Assembly: GCF_015291625.1 (NCBI RefSeq)
Contig: NZ_CP030047.1
Span: forward strand, 6,820,001 to 6,884,000
DNA from: Bradyrhizobium sp. CCBAU 53421
Lineage (GTDB): Bacteria > Pseudomonadota > Alphaproteobacteria > Rhizobiales > Xanthobacteraceae
Length of the DNA: 64,000 bases
Direction: 5' to 3'
Position numbers and translations under genes: made by a program. Positions 7,177-14,187 of the stretch are shown in pieces (within the stretch, counting starts at the first letter, position 1; every line of letters begins with the position of its first letter). A model generated the notes under the pieces. That model made no database searches and had not been told where the DNA came from. It saw nothing but the letters and a program-made list of their open reading frames with translations.

Positions 7177-9062
7177 TCGGCAGTCTCGATGCGGGAGGTC
7201 AGCGCGGGCGACGCCGACGACGAAGATTTGCGCCGACGATGCAGGAAAGCTTCCAGCGTGCCGACGATGCCCTTCGGGAAGGAGACCACGATCAACACGA
7301 CGAAGGCGCCGAGCACGAGCTTCGACCAGTCGGTCTGGCTGACCAGCCAGATGTTGAGCGCCTTGTAGACGATCGCGCCGACCACCGCGCCCGACACCGT
7401 CTCGACGCCGCCGAGCAGCACCATGACCAACGCATCGACCGACAGCGAGATGCCCATGTTGTCGGGGAACACGCTGCCCTTGAGATAAGCGAACAGCGCG
7501 CCGGCAAGGCCGGCAACCGTGCCCGCGATCACGAAGGCGGTCCACTGGATCCGCTTGCCGTTGATGCCGACGGCTTCGCTGCGCAGCGGCGAATCGCGCG
7601 TGGCGCGCAGCGCAAAGCCGAACGGCGAGAACACGATGATACGCAGGATCACGACCGCGAGCGCGGCGATGCCGAGCGACAGCCAGTAGAAATGCGACGG
7701 GCTCGCCGCCCATTTTTCCGGCCAGACCCCGAGGATGCCGTTGTCGCCGCCGGTGACCGACACCCACTGGAACGCGATCGACCAGACGATCTGGGCAAAC
7801 GCCAGCGTCAGCATCGCGAAATAGACGCCCGAGAGCTGCACCGCGAAGAAGCCGAACACGGCGGCGCCCAGGAGCCCCAGCAGCGGGCCGAGCAGCAGGC
7901 AGGCGATCATCGGCAGACCCGCCATCTTGGCAAGCAGCGCCACGCCATAGGCGCCGAGGCCGAAATAGGCGGCGTGGCCGAACGAGGCGAGCCCGCCGAC
8001 CGACATCAGGAAGTGCAGGCTGACCGCGAAGATCACGAAGATCGCGATCTCCGAGCCGACGGTGAGCAGGTAATTGCCGGCGACGAACGGCAGCGCGGCG
8101 GCGACAATGAGCACCGCTATCGCGGCCATCCGTTCATTCATCGTCAGCGGCCGCCACGGATTGACGGTGAGGCCCGGCGTGCGCCGCACTGGGGCCTCCG
8201 GCTTGCCGAACAGCCCCCACGGACGGACGATCAGCACCACCGCCATCACCAGGAATACCAGGATGATGGAGATCTTCGGGAAGATCAGGATGCCGAAGGC
8301 ATTGAGCTCCGAGACCAGCACCGCCGCGACGAAGGCGCCGATGATGCTGCCGAGGCCGCCGATCACGACCACGACGAAGACCTCGACGATGACGCGCAAA
8401 TCCATCGCATGGTTGACCGCATCGCGCGGGATCTGCAGCGCGCCGCCGAGGGCGGCGAGGAAGACGCCGAGCGCGAACACGCTGGTGAACAGCCATTTCT
8501 GATTGACGCCGAGCGCCGCGACCATATCGCGGTCCTGCGTCGCCGCGCGCACCAGCACGCCCCAGCGGGTGCGCTGGAACAATAGCCAGAGCACGCCGAG
8601 CACGACCGGCCCGAGCACGATCAGGAACAGATCATAGCTTGGGATATTCTGGCCGAAGAAATCGATCGCGCCCTTGAAGCCGGGCGCGCGGCGGCCGACC
8701 AGATCGTCCGGCCCCCAGATCAGCACCACGAGGTCCTCGACCATCAGCGTGAGGCCGAAGGTTGCGAGCAATTGGAACAGCTCCGGCGAATGATAGATCC
8801 GGCGCAGCAGCACCATCTCGACCAGCACACCGATCGCAGCAACCGCCAGCGCCGCGACGATGATGCCGCCCCAAAAGCCGAACGCGCCGGCGAAGCGCTC
8901 GGTCAAGGTGAAGGCGACGTATGCGCCGAGCATGTAGAACGCGCCGTGTGCGAAATTCACGATCCGCGTCACGCCGAAGATGATCGACAGGCCCGAAGCG
9001 ACCAGGAACAGCGACGCCGCGCTGGCAAGACCGGTCAGGAACTGGACGACGTAGAAAGCCAT
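7173..9062 (-). CDS. Fused LivH-LivM ABC permease
   Basis: A 629-residue membrane protein in which the two permease subunits of a Liv-type importer are one chain. Residues 1-290 are LivH-like (MAFYVVQFLTGLASAASLFL, then GLSIIFGVTRIVNFAHGAFYM). Residues 310-629 are LivM-like (SFGHAAYFGLGAYGVALLAK, then ATRDSPLRSEAVGING). Several other Bradyrhizobiaceae Liv systems show the same fusion. The start at 9062 gives MAFYVV; an upstream frame to 9173 passes through a repeat and is rejected. A 182-base gap with a family D repeat separates it from the binding protein gene upstream. Confidence 0.9.
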   Translation of the reverse strand: MAFYVVQFLTGLASAASLFLVASGLSIIFGVTRIVNFAHGAFYMLGAYVAFTLTERFAGAFGFWGGIIVAALAVAAIGVLVEMVLLRRIYHSPELFQLLATFGLTLMVEDLVVLIWGPDDLVGRRAPGFKGAIDFFGQNIPSYDLFLIVLGPVVLGVLWLLFQRTRWGVLVRAATQDRDMVAALGVNQKWLFTSVFALGVFLAALGGALQIPRDAVNHAMDLRVIVEVFVVVVIGGLGSIIGAFVAAVLVSELNAFGILIFPKISIILVFLVMAVVLIVRPWGLFGKPEAPVRRTPGLTVNPWRPLTMNERMAAIAVLIVAAALPFVAGNYLLTVGSEIAIFVIFAVSLHFLMSVGGLASFGHAAYFGLGAYGVALLAKMAGLPMIACLLLGPLLGLLGAAVFGFFAVQLSGVYFAMLTLAFAQIVWSIAFQWVSVTGGDNGILGVWPEKWAASPSHFYWLSLGIAALAVVILRIIVFSPFGFALRATRDSPLRSEAVGINGKRIQWTAFVIAGTVAGLAGALFAYLKGSVFPDNMGISLSVDALVMVLLGGVETVSGAVVGAIVYKALNIWLVSQTDWSKLVLGAFVVLIVVSFPKGIVGTLEAFLHRRRKSSSSASPALTSRIETAE

Positions 9063-9099
9063 GGGCGGTCCGCGTTGGAGATTACAAGCGTCACTTTCC

Positions 9100-9235
9100 T
9101 TCACCTCGCCCCGCTTGCGGGGAGAGGTCGAATTCAAGCGCCAGCTTGAATTCGGGTGAGGGGGACTCTCCACGCGCTCGCTCGCGGAGATAGCCCCTCA
9201 CCCCAACCCTCTCCCCGCAAGAGCGGGGCGAGGGA
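9100..9235. repeat. Palindromic repeat (family D)
   Basis: Arms CCTCGCCCCGCTTGCGGGGAG and CTCCCCGCAAGAGCGGGGCGAG enclose a second nested palindrome, AATTCAAGCGCCAGCTTGAATT. It lies between the binding protein and permease genes and may act as a stabilising or attenuating hairpin, which would favour binding protein over permease expression. A related fragment is at 21381-21424. Confidence 0.7.
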
Positions 9236-9244
9236 GTAAAAAGC

Positions 9245-10459
9245 TCAATCCTTCGGCCGCAGCTTCTCGATCTCGGCATCACCAGGCAGATAGTCCGAGC
9301 CCTTGCGATAGGCGGTGTCGACCATGATGCCCTTGCCGTCCTTCAGCGCGGTCTTGCCGGTGAAGGCCCCGAGCGTCGACTGGTGATCGATCTTGCGGAA
9401 GGTGATCTCGCCGAACGGTGACGGCATCGAGATGCCTTCCGCCGCCGCGATCAGCTTCTCCGGATCGCTCGAGCCGGCTTTGGCGAGGATCGCCGCCGCC
9501 GCCTTGATGGTCTGGTAGCCGACGATCGAGCCGAGCCGCGGATAGTCGTTGTACTTGGCCTGATAGGCCTTCAGGAACGCGTCGTGCTCGGGCGTCTTGA
9601 TCGAGTACCAGGGGTAACCGGTGACGATCCAGCCTTCCGGCGTCTCGTCCTTCAGCGGGTCGAGATATTCCGGCTCGCCGGTCAGGAAGCTCACCACCGT
9701 GCGGCCCTTGAACAGGCCGCGGGTGTTGCCTTCGCGCACGAGCTTGACGAGGTCGGCGCCGAAGGTGACGTTGAGGATCGCCTCGGGGTTCGCCGCAGCC
9801 GCCGCCTGCACCACCGGGCCGGCGTCGATCTTGCCCTGCGGCGGCCACTGCTCGTCGACCCACTGGATGTCGGGCCGCTTCTCCGACATCAGCTTCTTGA
9901 ACACCGCGACCGCCGACTGGCCGTATTCATAGTTCGGCGCGATCGTCGCCCAACGCTTTGCGGGAAGTTTTGCGGCTTCTTCCACCAGCATCGCCGCTTG
10001 CATGTAGTTCGACGGCCGCAGGCGGAACGTGTAGCGGTTGCCCTTCGACCAGGTGATGGCGTCGGTCAGCGGCTCAGCCGCGAGGAAAAACACCTTCTTC
10101 TGGTTGGCGAAATCGCTGACGGCAAGGCCGATATTGGACAGGAACGTGCCGGTGAGCATCGCGACATTCTCGCTCGACACCAGTTCGTTGGCCGCGGTCT
10201 GCGCATCCGCAGGCTTGCCGCCGTCATCCTTGGAAACGACGACGAGCTTCTTGCCGTTGATGCCGCCGGCCGCGTTGATCTCCTCCACCGCGAGCTGCCA
10301 GCCCTTGCGATAGGGCTCGGTGAACGCCGGCAGCAAGGAATAAGAGTTGATCTCTCCGATCTTGATTTCGCTCTGCGCCATGGCCTGCGTTGTCATGGCA
10401 CTCGTTGCCATGGTCGCGACCGCGATCGCCAATCCCGCCCCTACGAAATAACCACGCAT
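9245..10459 (-). CDS. ABC transporter substrate-binding protein, LivK type
   Basis: A 404-residue periplasmic binding protein. A signal peptide (residues 1-28, MRGYFVGAGLAIAVATMATS and ending AMAQ) precedes EIKIGEINSYSLLPAFTEPY. The body is a Peripla_BP_6 fold with typical segments such as EINAAGGINGKKLVVVSKDD. It is expected to deliver a small carboxylate to the fused LivHM permease. Encoded 28 bases after the AA_synth gene in the same run as the 6-hydroxynicotinate reductase. Nicotinate is the probable ligand from context; the binding pocket cannot be read from sequence. Confidence 0.88.
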   Translation of the reverse strand: MRGYFVGAGLAIAVATMATSAMTTQAMAQSEIKIGEINSYSLLPAFTEPYRKGWQLAVEEINAAGGINGKKLVVVSKDDGGKPADAQTAANELVSSENVAMLTGTFLSNIGLAVSDFANQKKVFFLAAEPLTDAITWSKGNRYTFRLRPSNYMQAAMLVEEAAKLPAKRWATIAPNYEYGQSAVAVFKKLMSEKRPDIQWVDEQWPPQGKIDAGPVVQAAAAANPEAILNVTFGADLVKLVREGNTRGLFKGRTVVSFLTGEPEYLDPLKDETPEGWIVTGYPWYSIKTPEHDAFLKAYQAKYNDYPRLGSIVGYQTIKAAAAILAKAGSSDPEKLIAAAEGISMPSPFGEITFRKIDHQSTLGAFTGKTALKDGKGIMVDTAYRKGSDYLPGDAEIEKLRPKD

Positions 10460-10487
10460 CCCGTCCTCCAGTTTTTCTTCAAAGAGA

Positions 10488-11072
10488 TTATCGCAATCCG
10501 TCTTCGCCCTTGATCTCGCCGACCGTCAGCCCGCCGACGCGCGGCAGCGGCCGTCCGCTGTCGGTGACCGCAACCGCGACCATGATCTCGTTGGCCCGCG
10601 GCGCGTCGTTAATCTGCACCTCCATGCCGTCGAAATGGCTGCGTACGAAGGCAGCGTCCTTGTGCCCGAGCGGAATATCCAGCGTGGTGCCGGGACCCGA
10701 GCGCTTCTTCGACGATGGGATCAGCGCGGCGCCCTTGGAGAGCACCTTGCGGACCGGCGCGCCCATCTTGGGGTGCAGGATCGCCGCCGCGTGCTCGAGC
10801 TCGCCGTTTTCGCCGACGGCGGCGGCCTTGCCGTAGCTGTGCGCCTTGGCGCCGTCGATGCCGAGCGCGGCAATTGCCCGCTTCGACAGCAATTCGCCGA
10901 GCTCCTCGCCGATCGTGATCAGCGGCGACAAATCCTCGACATAACGGCCGGCAAAGGGGTTCTCGATCACGGCGATCGCAGCGGCCCGCCTTGTCGGCGG
11001 TGCAATGGTCTTGCCCATCTCCAGATGGGTCTCCTCGACCACGGTGACGATCTTGCGAATGACGGCGCTCAT
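10488..11072 (-). CDS. AA_synth (PF06684) family protein
   Basis: A 194-residue protein recognisable as the amino acid synthesis family (PF06684, formerly DUF1185) from the N-terminal IRKIVTVVEETHLEMGK, the central NPFAGRYVEDLSPLI and the C-terminal RANEIMVAVAVTDSGRP. The family has no settled biochemical function. No signal peptide or membrane segment is seen. The start at 11072 lies 16 bases after the UPF0280 gene, and 28 bases separate it from the binding protein gene. Its repeated place among ring-amide and amidohydrolase genes suggests a cytoplasmic catabolic step or a metabolite-proofreading role in nicotinate breakdown; this is inference. Confidence 0.75.
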   Translation of the reverse strand: MSAVIRKIVTVVEETHLEMGKTIAPPTRRAAAIAVIENPFAGRYVEDLSPLITIGEELGELLSKRAIAALGIDGAKAHSYGKAAAVGENGELEHAAAILHPKMGAPVRKVLSKGAALIPSSKKRSGPGTTLDIPLGHKDAAFVRSHFDGMEVQINDAPRANEIMVAVAVTDSGRPLPRVGGLTVGEIKGEDGLR

Positions 11073-11088
11073 CTTGCCTCGCTCCCGG

Positions 11089-11997
11089 TCATGCCTGCAG
11101 CATGATTTCTGACGTTCTTCCTTGAAACGCGTGCGACGCCGGCGTCTCGTTCCCAGTTGCACCGACAAGCCGCGTTTCGCCCAGTAGACGCAATGCCGCG
11201 CCCTCGATCAATCCCGACATCAGGAGGTCGCGTGCCCGCGCCGCCCCCGCCTCGAGCGCCTGATCGATCTCGTGTTCCGCGAGCCGTCCGACGTCGCGAG
11301 TCACCAGCCGCGCGCCGAGATCGCTGTCCGGCTGCAATTCGCACGCCGGAATGCGCAGGATCGCGGGATGGCTGGGCAGATCGACCGCATTGGCGATCAC
11401 GGTTGCGGCGGCATCGGCCTGTGCTGCCGTCCGCGCCAGCACGGTGACGGCATCGGCGATGCCGAGCGAGAAGCTGCGGCCGTGGCGGCCGCTGGTCGCA
11501 ATGCCGCGGACCGGCATGTCGCTATCTACGGTCATGGTGCGCATCACGCCATGGCGGTCCGGCCGATCCATCAGGCCGACGGTGAACTGTTCGTTGGCTG
11601 CGAGATGCAAGGCAATGTCGCCGCCGTTGTTGACATAGGCGCGGTCGAGCACCGCCGCCTGCCGCATCGCGCCGAGGATTTCCTCTGCGACCGAACCCGC
11701 GACGGCCGCCATCGGCGTGATGAAACCGTCGGCGGCAAACGGCGCGACGGCCGCATGCATGCGCCGGGCGACCACGCCCTTCAACGTGCACCGCTGCGGA
11801 TCGGCCGCACTGCGTAGCCCGGCTAGTTCCGCGCAGAGTTCGTCAAGCAAACCGGTGAAGCGCGCTGCCGCGGCCCGATAGGCGGCACTGACGTCCGCAT
11901 CCCGGCCCTTGGCCTCGATGACCAGATCAATCGGACCGTCCTGCAAATGCAGCCGCTTGCCGTCAGGAAGAAGCGCGATTTGCGGGAGCCGGCTCAT
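11089..11997 (-). CDS. UPF0280 family protein, ApbE-like; possible flavin transferase
   Basis: A 302-residue protein of the UPF0280 family, which is related in fold to the ApbE FAD:protein FMN transferases. Visible family features are TPMAAVAGSVAEEIL near residue 100, AYVNNGGDIALHL near residue 122, and RGIATSGRHGRSFSLGIADAV near residue 160, equivalent to the nucleotide-contacting segments of ApbE. The start at 11997 overlaps the reductase stop (ATGA), so the two proteins are made together. The E. barkeri 6-hydroxynicotinate reductase is reported to carry covalently bound flavin, so a role in attaching flavin to the neighbour is attractive. No canonical ApbE target motif (DxxSGAT) was found in the reductase, which leaves this open. 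Confidence 0.75.
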   Translation of the reverse strand: MSRLPQIALLPDGKRLHLQDGPIDLVIEAKGRDADVSAAYRAAAARFTGLLDELCAELAGLRSAADPQRCTLKGVVARRMHAAVAPFAADGFITPMAAVAGSVAEEILGAMRQAAVLDRAYVNNGGDIALHLAANEQFTVGLMDRPDRHGVMRTMTVDSDMPVRGIATSGRHGRSFSLGIADAVTVLARTAAQADAAATVIANAVDLPSHPAILRIPACELQPDSDLGARLVTRDVGRLAEHEIDQALEAGAARARDLLMSGLIEGAALRLLGETRLVGATGNETPASHAFQGRTSEIMLQA

Positions 11998-13442
11998 GCG
12001 CGCCGTCCTGGGAGGAATGGCATCGGCCGGACTTCGGCGCTGTCCCGCAGCGACGACAGCGGCCGGACGTAGTCCATATGACCGCCGAGCGCCGCGTAAT
12101 CCGACAGCCGCATCGTGAACTCGATCGGCGCCACCAGTGCCGGGGTCGGCACGTAACCGAAGGCGCCGGCCGGCATCTGCGTGACATCGACCATGAAGGT
12201 GATGCCGCCGCCGGGCCAAACATAAACCGGCGCGCCGCCGCTAGTCACCCTTGTGAGCGCATCCTTCACCGAGCGGGTCAGCCGCACCGGATTGTCGGTG
12301 ACGCCGGCGCGCAGCGATCCGCCCGCGCCGCCCATGAACAGCACGGTGCACAGCGCCGGCTCGCAATTCTCCTGGATGCGCTCGACCGAGAATTTCAGAT
12401 CCGCCGGCATCTCGGTCTCGACCGGCCTCAAGACCTCGTCGAGCACGTAGTACGAGGCATGCTCGCCTGTCGTCGAGACCATCAGCATGGTCAGTCCCGG
12501 CCGCGCCTCCTTGGCATTGAAGGGCCCGAGGATCGACAGCGGATCTGAAATGTTGGTGCCGCCCCATCCGGTGCCGGGATCGGCGACCTGGAAATAGCGA
12601 CCGGGCGTCGAACGGCGGCCCTTCATCTTGATGCCGGTGTCGGCGATGTCGAGCAGCTTACCGGCCTGATGCTCGCTGAGCACGCCGGTGATGTGGTCGT
12701 CGACCACCACGACTTCATCGACCTTGCCGTGCCATTGCTTGGCGAACATGCCGATGGTCGCCGAGCCGCAGCCGACCCGCATGCGCTCTTCGGCCGTGCC
12801 GTTGACGATCGGCGGCTTGCCGGCTTGCACCACGACGGTGGCGCCGCCGTCGATGGTCAGCTCCACCGCCTTGCAGTTGGAGAGATCCATCAGCGTGTCG
12901 CAGGTGACGCGGCCTTCCTTCTTGGAGCCGCCGGTCAGATGATGCACGCCGCCGAGCGAGAGCATCTGCGAGCCATATTCACTGGTCGTGACATGGCCGA
13001 CCGCCTCGCCGTCCGCGCGCACGGTCGCGGTCTCCGGCCCGAGATAGCGGTCGGTGTCGATCTTCACCTTGACGCCGCAATAGGAGAAAATGCCCTCGGT
13101 CACCACCGTGACCATGTCGATGCCGTCGACCTCCGACGACACGATGAAGGGCGCCGGCTTGTAGTCAGGATAGGTGGTTCCGGCGCCGATCGCGGTGACG
13201 AACAGTTCGGGCTGACGGACGATCTTGCCGTCCCAGTCGCCGCTCACCTGGAACGGCACCAGCTTGCCGCCATGCGAGACGGTGCGCTCCAGCACGACAT
13301 GCGGATCGACGCGCACCAGCGTGCCGTCGTGATTGGCATAACGGTCGCAGGCGCCGGCCGCGCCCGGCTTGATGTAGCACATCACCGGACAGGCATCGCA
13401 GCGGATCTTGTCGCCGGCGGCGACGGTCATTGTGTCAGCCAT
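11994..13442 (-). CDS. hnr: 6-hydroxynicotinate reductase homologue
   Basis: A 482-residue iron-sulfur protein matching the reductase that turns 6-hydroxynicotinate into 1,4,5,6-tetrahydro-6-oxonicotinate. The N-terminus carries a cysteine cluster C15, C18, C22 and C32 (CDACPVMC, then GACDRYA), suited to one [4Fe-4S] centre. Further cysteines in FSYCG, VTCDTLMDLSNC, VGCGSA and ENCEPALC could hold more. The E. barkeri enzyme has one [2Fe-2S] centre, two [4Fe-4S] centres and covalent flavin and takes electrons from ferredoxin. ATG at 13442 is preferred over an upstream TTG. The gene heads the minus-strand run with UPF0280, AA_synth, the ABC transporter and marR, and is divergent from nicAB across an operator region. 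The call rests on family resemblance plus strong context. Confidence 0.78.
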   Translation of the reverse strand: MADTMTVAAGDKIRCDACPVMCYIKPGAAGACDRYANHDGTLVRVDPHVVLERTVSHGGKLVPFQVSGDWDGKIVRQPELFVTAIGAGTTYPDYKPAPFIVSSEVDGIDMVTVVTEGIFSYCGVKVKIDTDRYLGPETATVRADGEAVGHVTTSEYGSQMLSLGGVHHLTGGSKKEGRVTCDTLMDLSNCKAVELTIDGGATVVVQAGKPPIVNGTAEERMRVGCGSATIGMFAKQWHGKVDEVVVVDDHITGVLSEHQAGKLLDIADTGIKMKGRRSTPGRYFQVADPGTGWGGTNISDPLSILGPFNAKEARPGLTMLMVSTTGEHASYYVLDEVLRPVETEMPADLKFSVERIQENCEPALCTVLFMGGAGGSLRAGVTDNPVRLTRSVKDALTRVTSGGAPVYVWPGGGITFMVDVTQMPAGAFGYVPTPALVAPIEFTMRLSDYAALGGHMDYVRPLSSLRDSAEVRPMPFLPGRRA

Positions 13443-13505
13443 CGTGACCAAGCCTGGACTTGTGGTGGCGGTCGATCATACTGCGCTTCCGCCTCCCTGC
13501 CTATA

Positions 13506-13523
13506 TCGTTCGTATACGAATGA
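13506..13523. promoter_or_regulatory. GTATAC operator upstream of hnr
   Basis: TCGTTCGTATACGAATGA contains the perfect 12-bp palindrome TTCGTATACGAA (13509-13520). It matches the arms at 1146-1177 with one substitution per half site. Its centre is about 70 bp upstream of the hnr start, where a repressor would cover the promoter. Confidence 0.65.
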
Positions 13524-13639
13524 TCCTGCGCGCGAGCCTCAAGCCTGTCAAGCAGCCTTTGCAATCAAACCCTGCCATTCGCTTGCGCACCCTGTTCATA
13601 AAGCGTGCACTCGCTGCAGCGCGGCATGCCGCCGCTTGC

Positions 13640-13657
13640 ACGTTTGTATACAAACGT
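13640..13657. promoter_or_regulatory. Perfect 18-bp palindromic operator upstream of nicA
   Basis: ACGTTTGTATACAAACGT is its own reverse complement over all 18 bases. It shares CGTTTGTATAC with the left arm at 1146-1159. It lies 62 bp before the nicA start. The 277-base gap between hnr and nicA thus holds one operator for each divergent gene, and nothing else recognisable. Confidence 0.75.
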
Positions 13658-13719
13658 TATCCTCACCGGCGGATTTGACGCTGACGTTGCAGCGCAAACA
13701 TCAGGGGAGAACCAGGGCA

Positions 13720-14187
13720 ATGCGCCTGACCGTCAACGGCAGGAATCATGATGTCGACGCCGCTCCCGACACCGCATTGCTTTATGTGCTGCGCAACGAT
13801 CTCGAATTGAACGGACCGAAATATGGCTGCGGGCTCGGCGAGTGCGGCGCCTGCGCGGTGCTGATCGACGGCGTCGCGGCGCGCTCCTGCGTGATTCCGA
13901 TCGAGGGCTGTGCGGGGCACGACATCGTCACGCTCGAGGGCCTCGGCAGCCGCGAGCATCCCGATCCGGTGCAGGATGCATTCATTCGCGAACAGGCCGC
14001 GCAATGCGGCTATTGCCTCAACGGCATGATCATCACCACCAAGGCGCTGCTCACGCGCAATGCAAATCCGTCCGAACACGAGGTGCTGGAAGCGCTGCGC
14101 TACAATCTCTGCCGCTGCGGTGCCCATATCGAGATCATCCGCGCCGCGATGCGCGCCGCCGGCCACGCGCTCGAGGCGCGCGATTAA
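13720..14187 (+). CDS. nicA: Nicotinate hydroxylase small [2Fe-2S] subunit, NicA type
   Basis: A 155-residue two-cluster ferredoxin subunit of the xanthine dehydrogenase family. C37, C42, C45 and C57 (CGLGECGAC, then RSC) bind the plant-type cluster; C96, C99, C131 and C133 (CGYC and CRC) bind the second. It carries electrons from the molybdenum centre of the next gene product to its haems. The size matches Pseudomonas putida NicA (about 157 residues). The stop codon overlaps the following ATG (TAATG), so the two subunits are coupled. The substrate nicotinate is inferred from the reductase, enamidase and pncB around it; other azaheterocycle hydroxylases share this subunit. Confidence 0.85.
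   Translation: MRLTVNGRNHDVDAAPDTALLYVLRNDLELNGPKYGCGLGECGACAVLIDGVAARSCVIPIEGCAGHDIVTLEGLGSREHPDPVQDAFIREQAAQCGYCLNGMIITTKALLTRNANPSEHEVLEALRYNLCRCGAHIEIIRAAMRAAGHALEARD

Noticed and set aside
12253..12450. Possible ApbE acceptor motif (DxxSGAT) in the reductase
   Set aside because: Only loosely similar TRVTSGGAP is present; it lacks the order and spacing of the known motif, so no acceptor site was annotated.
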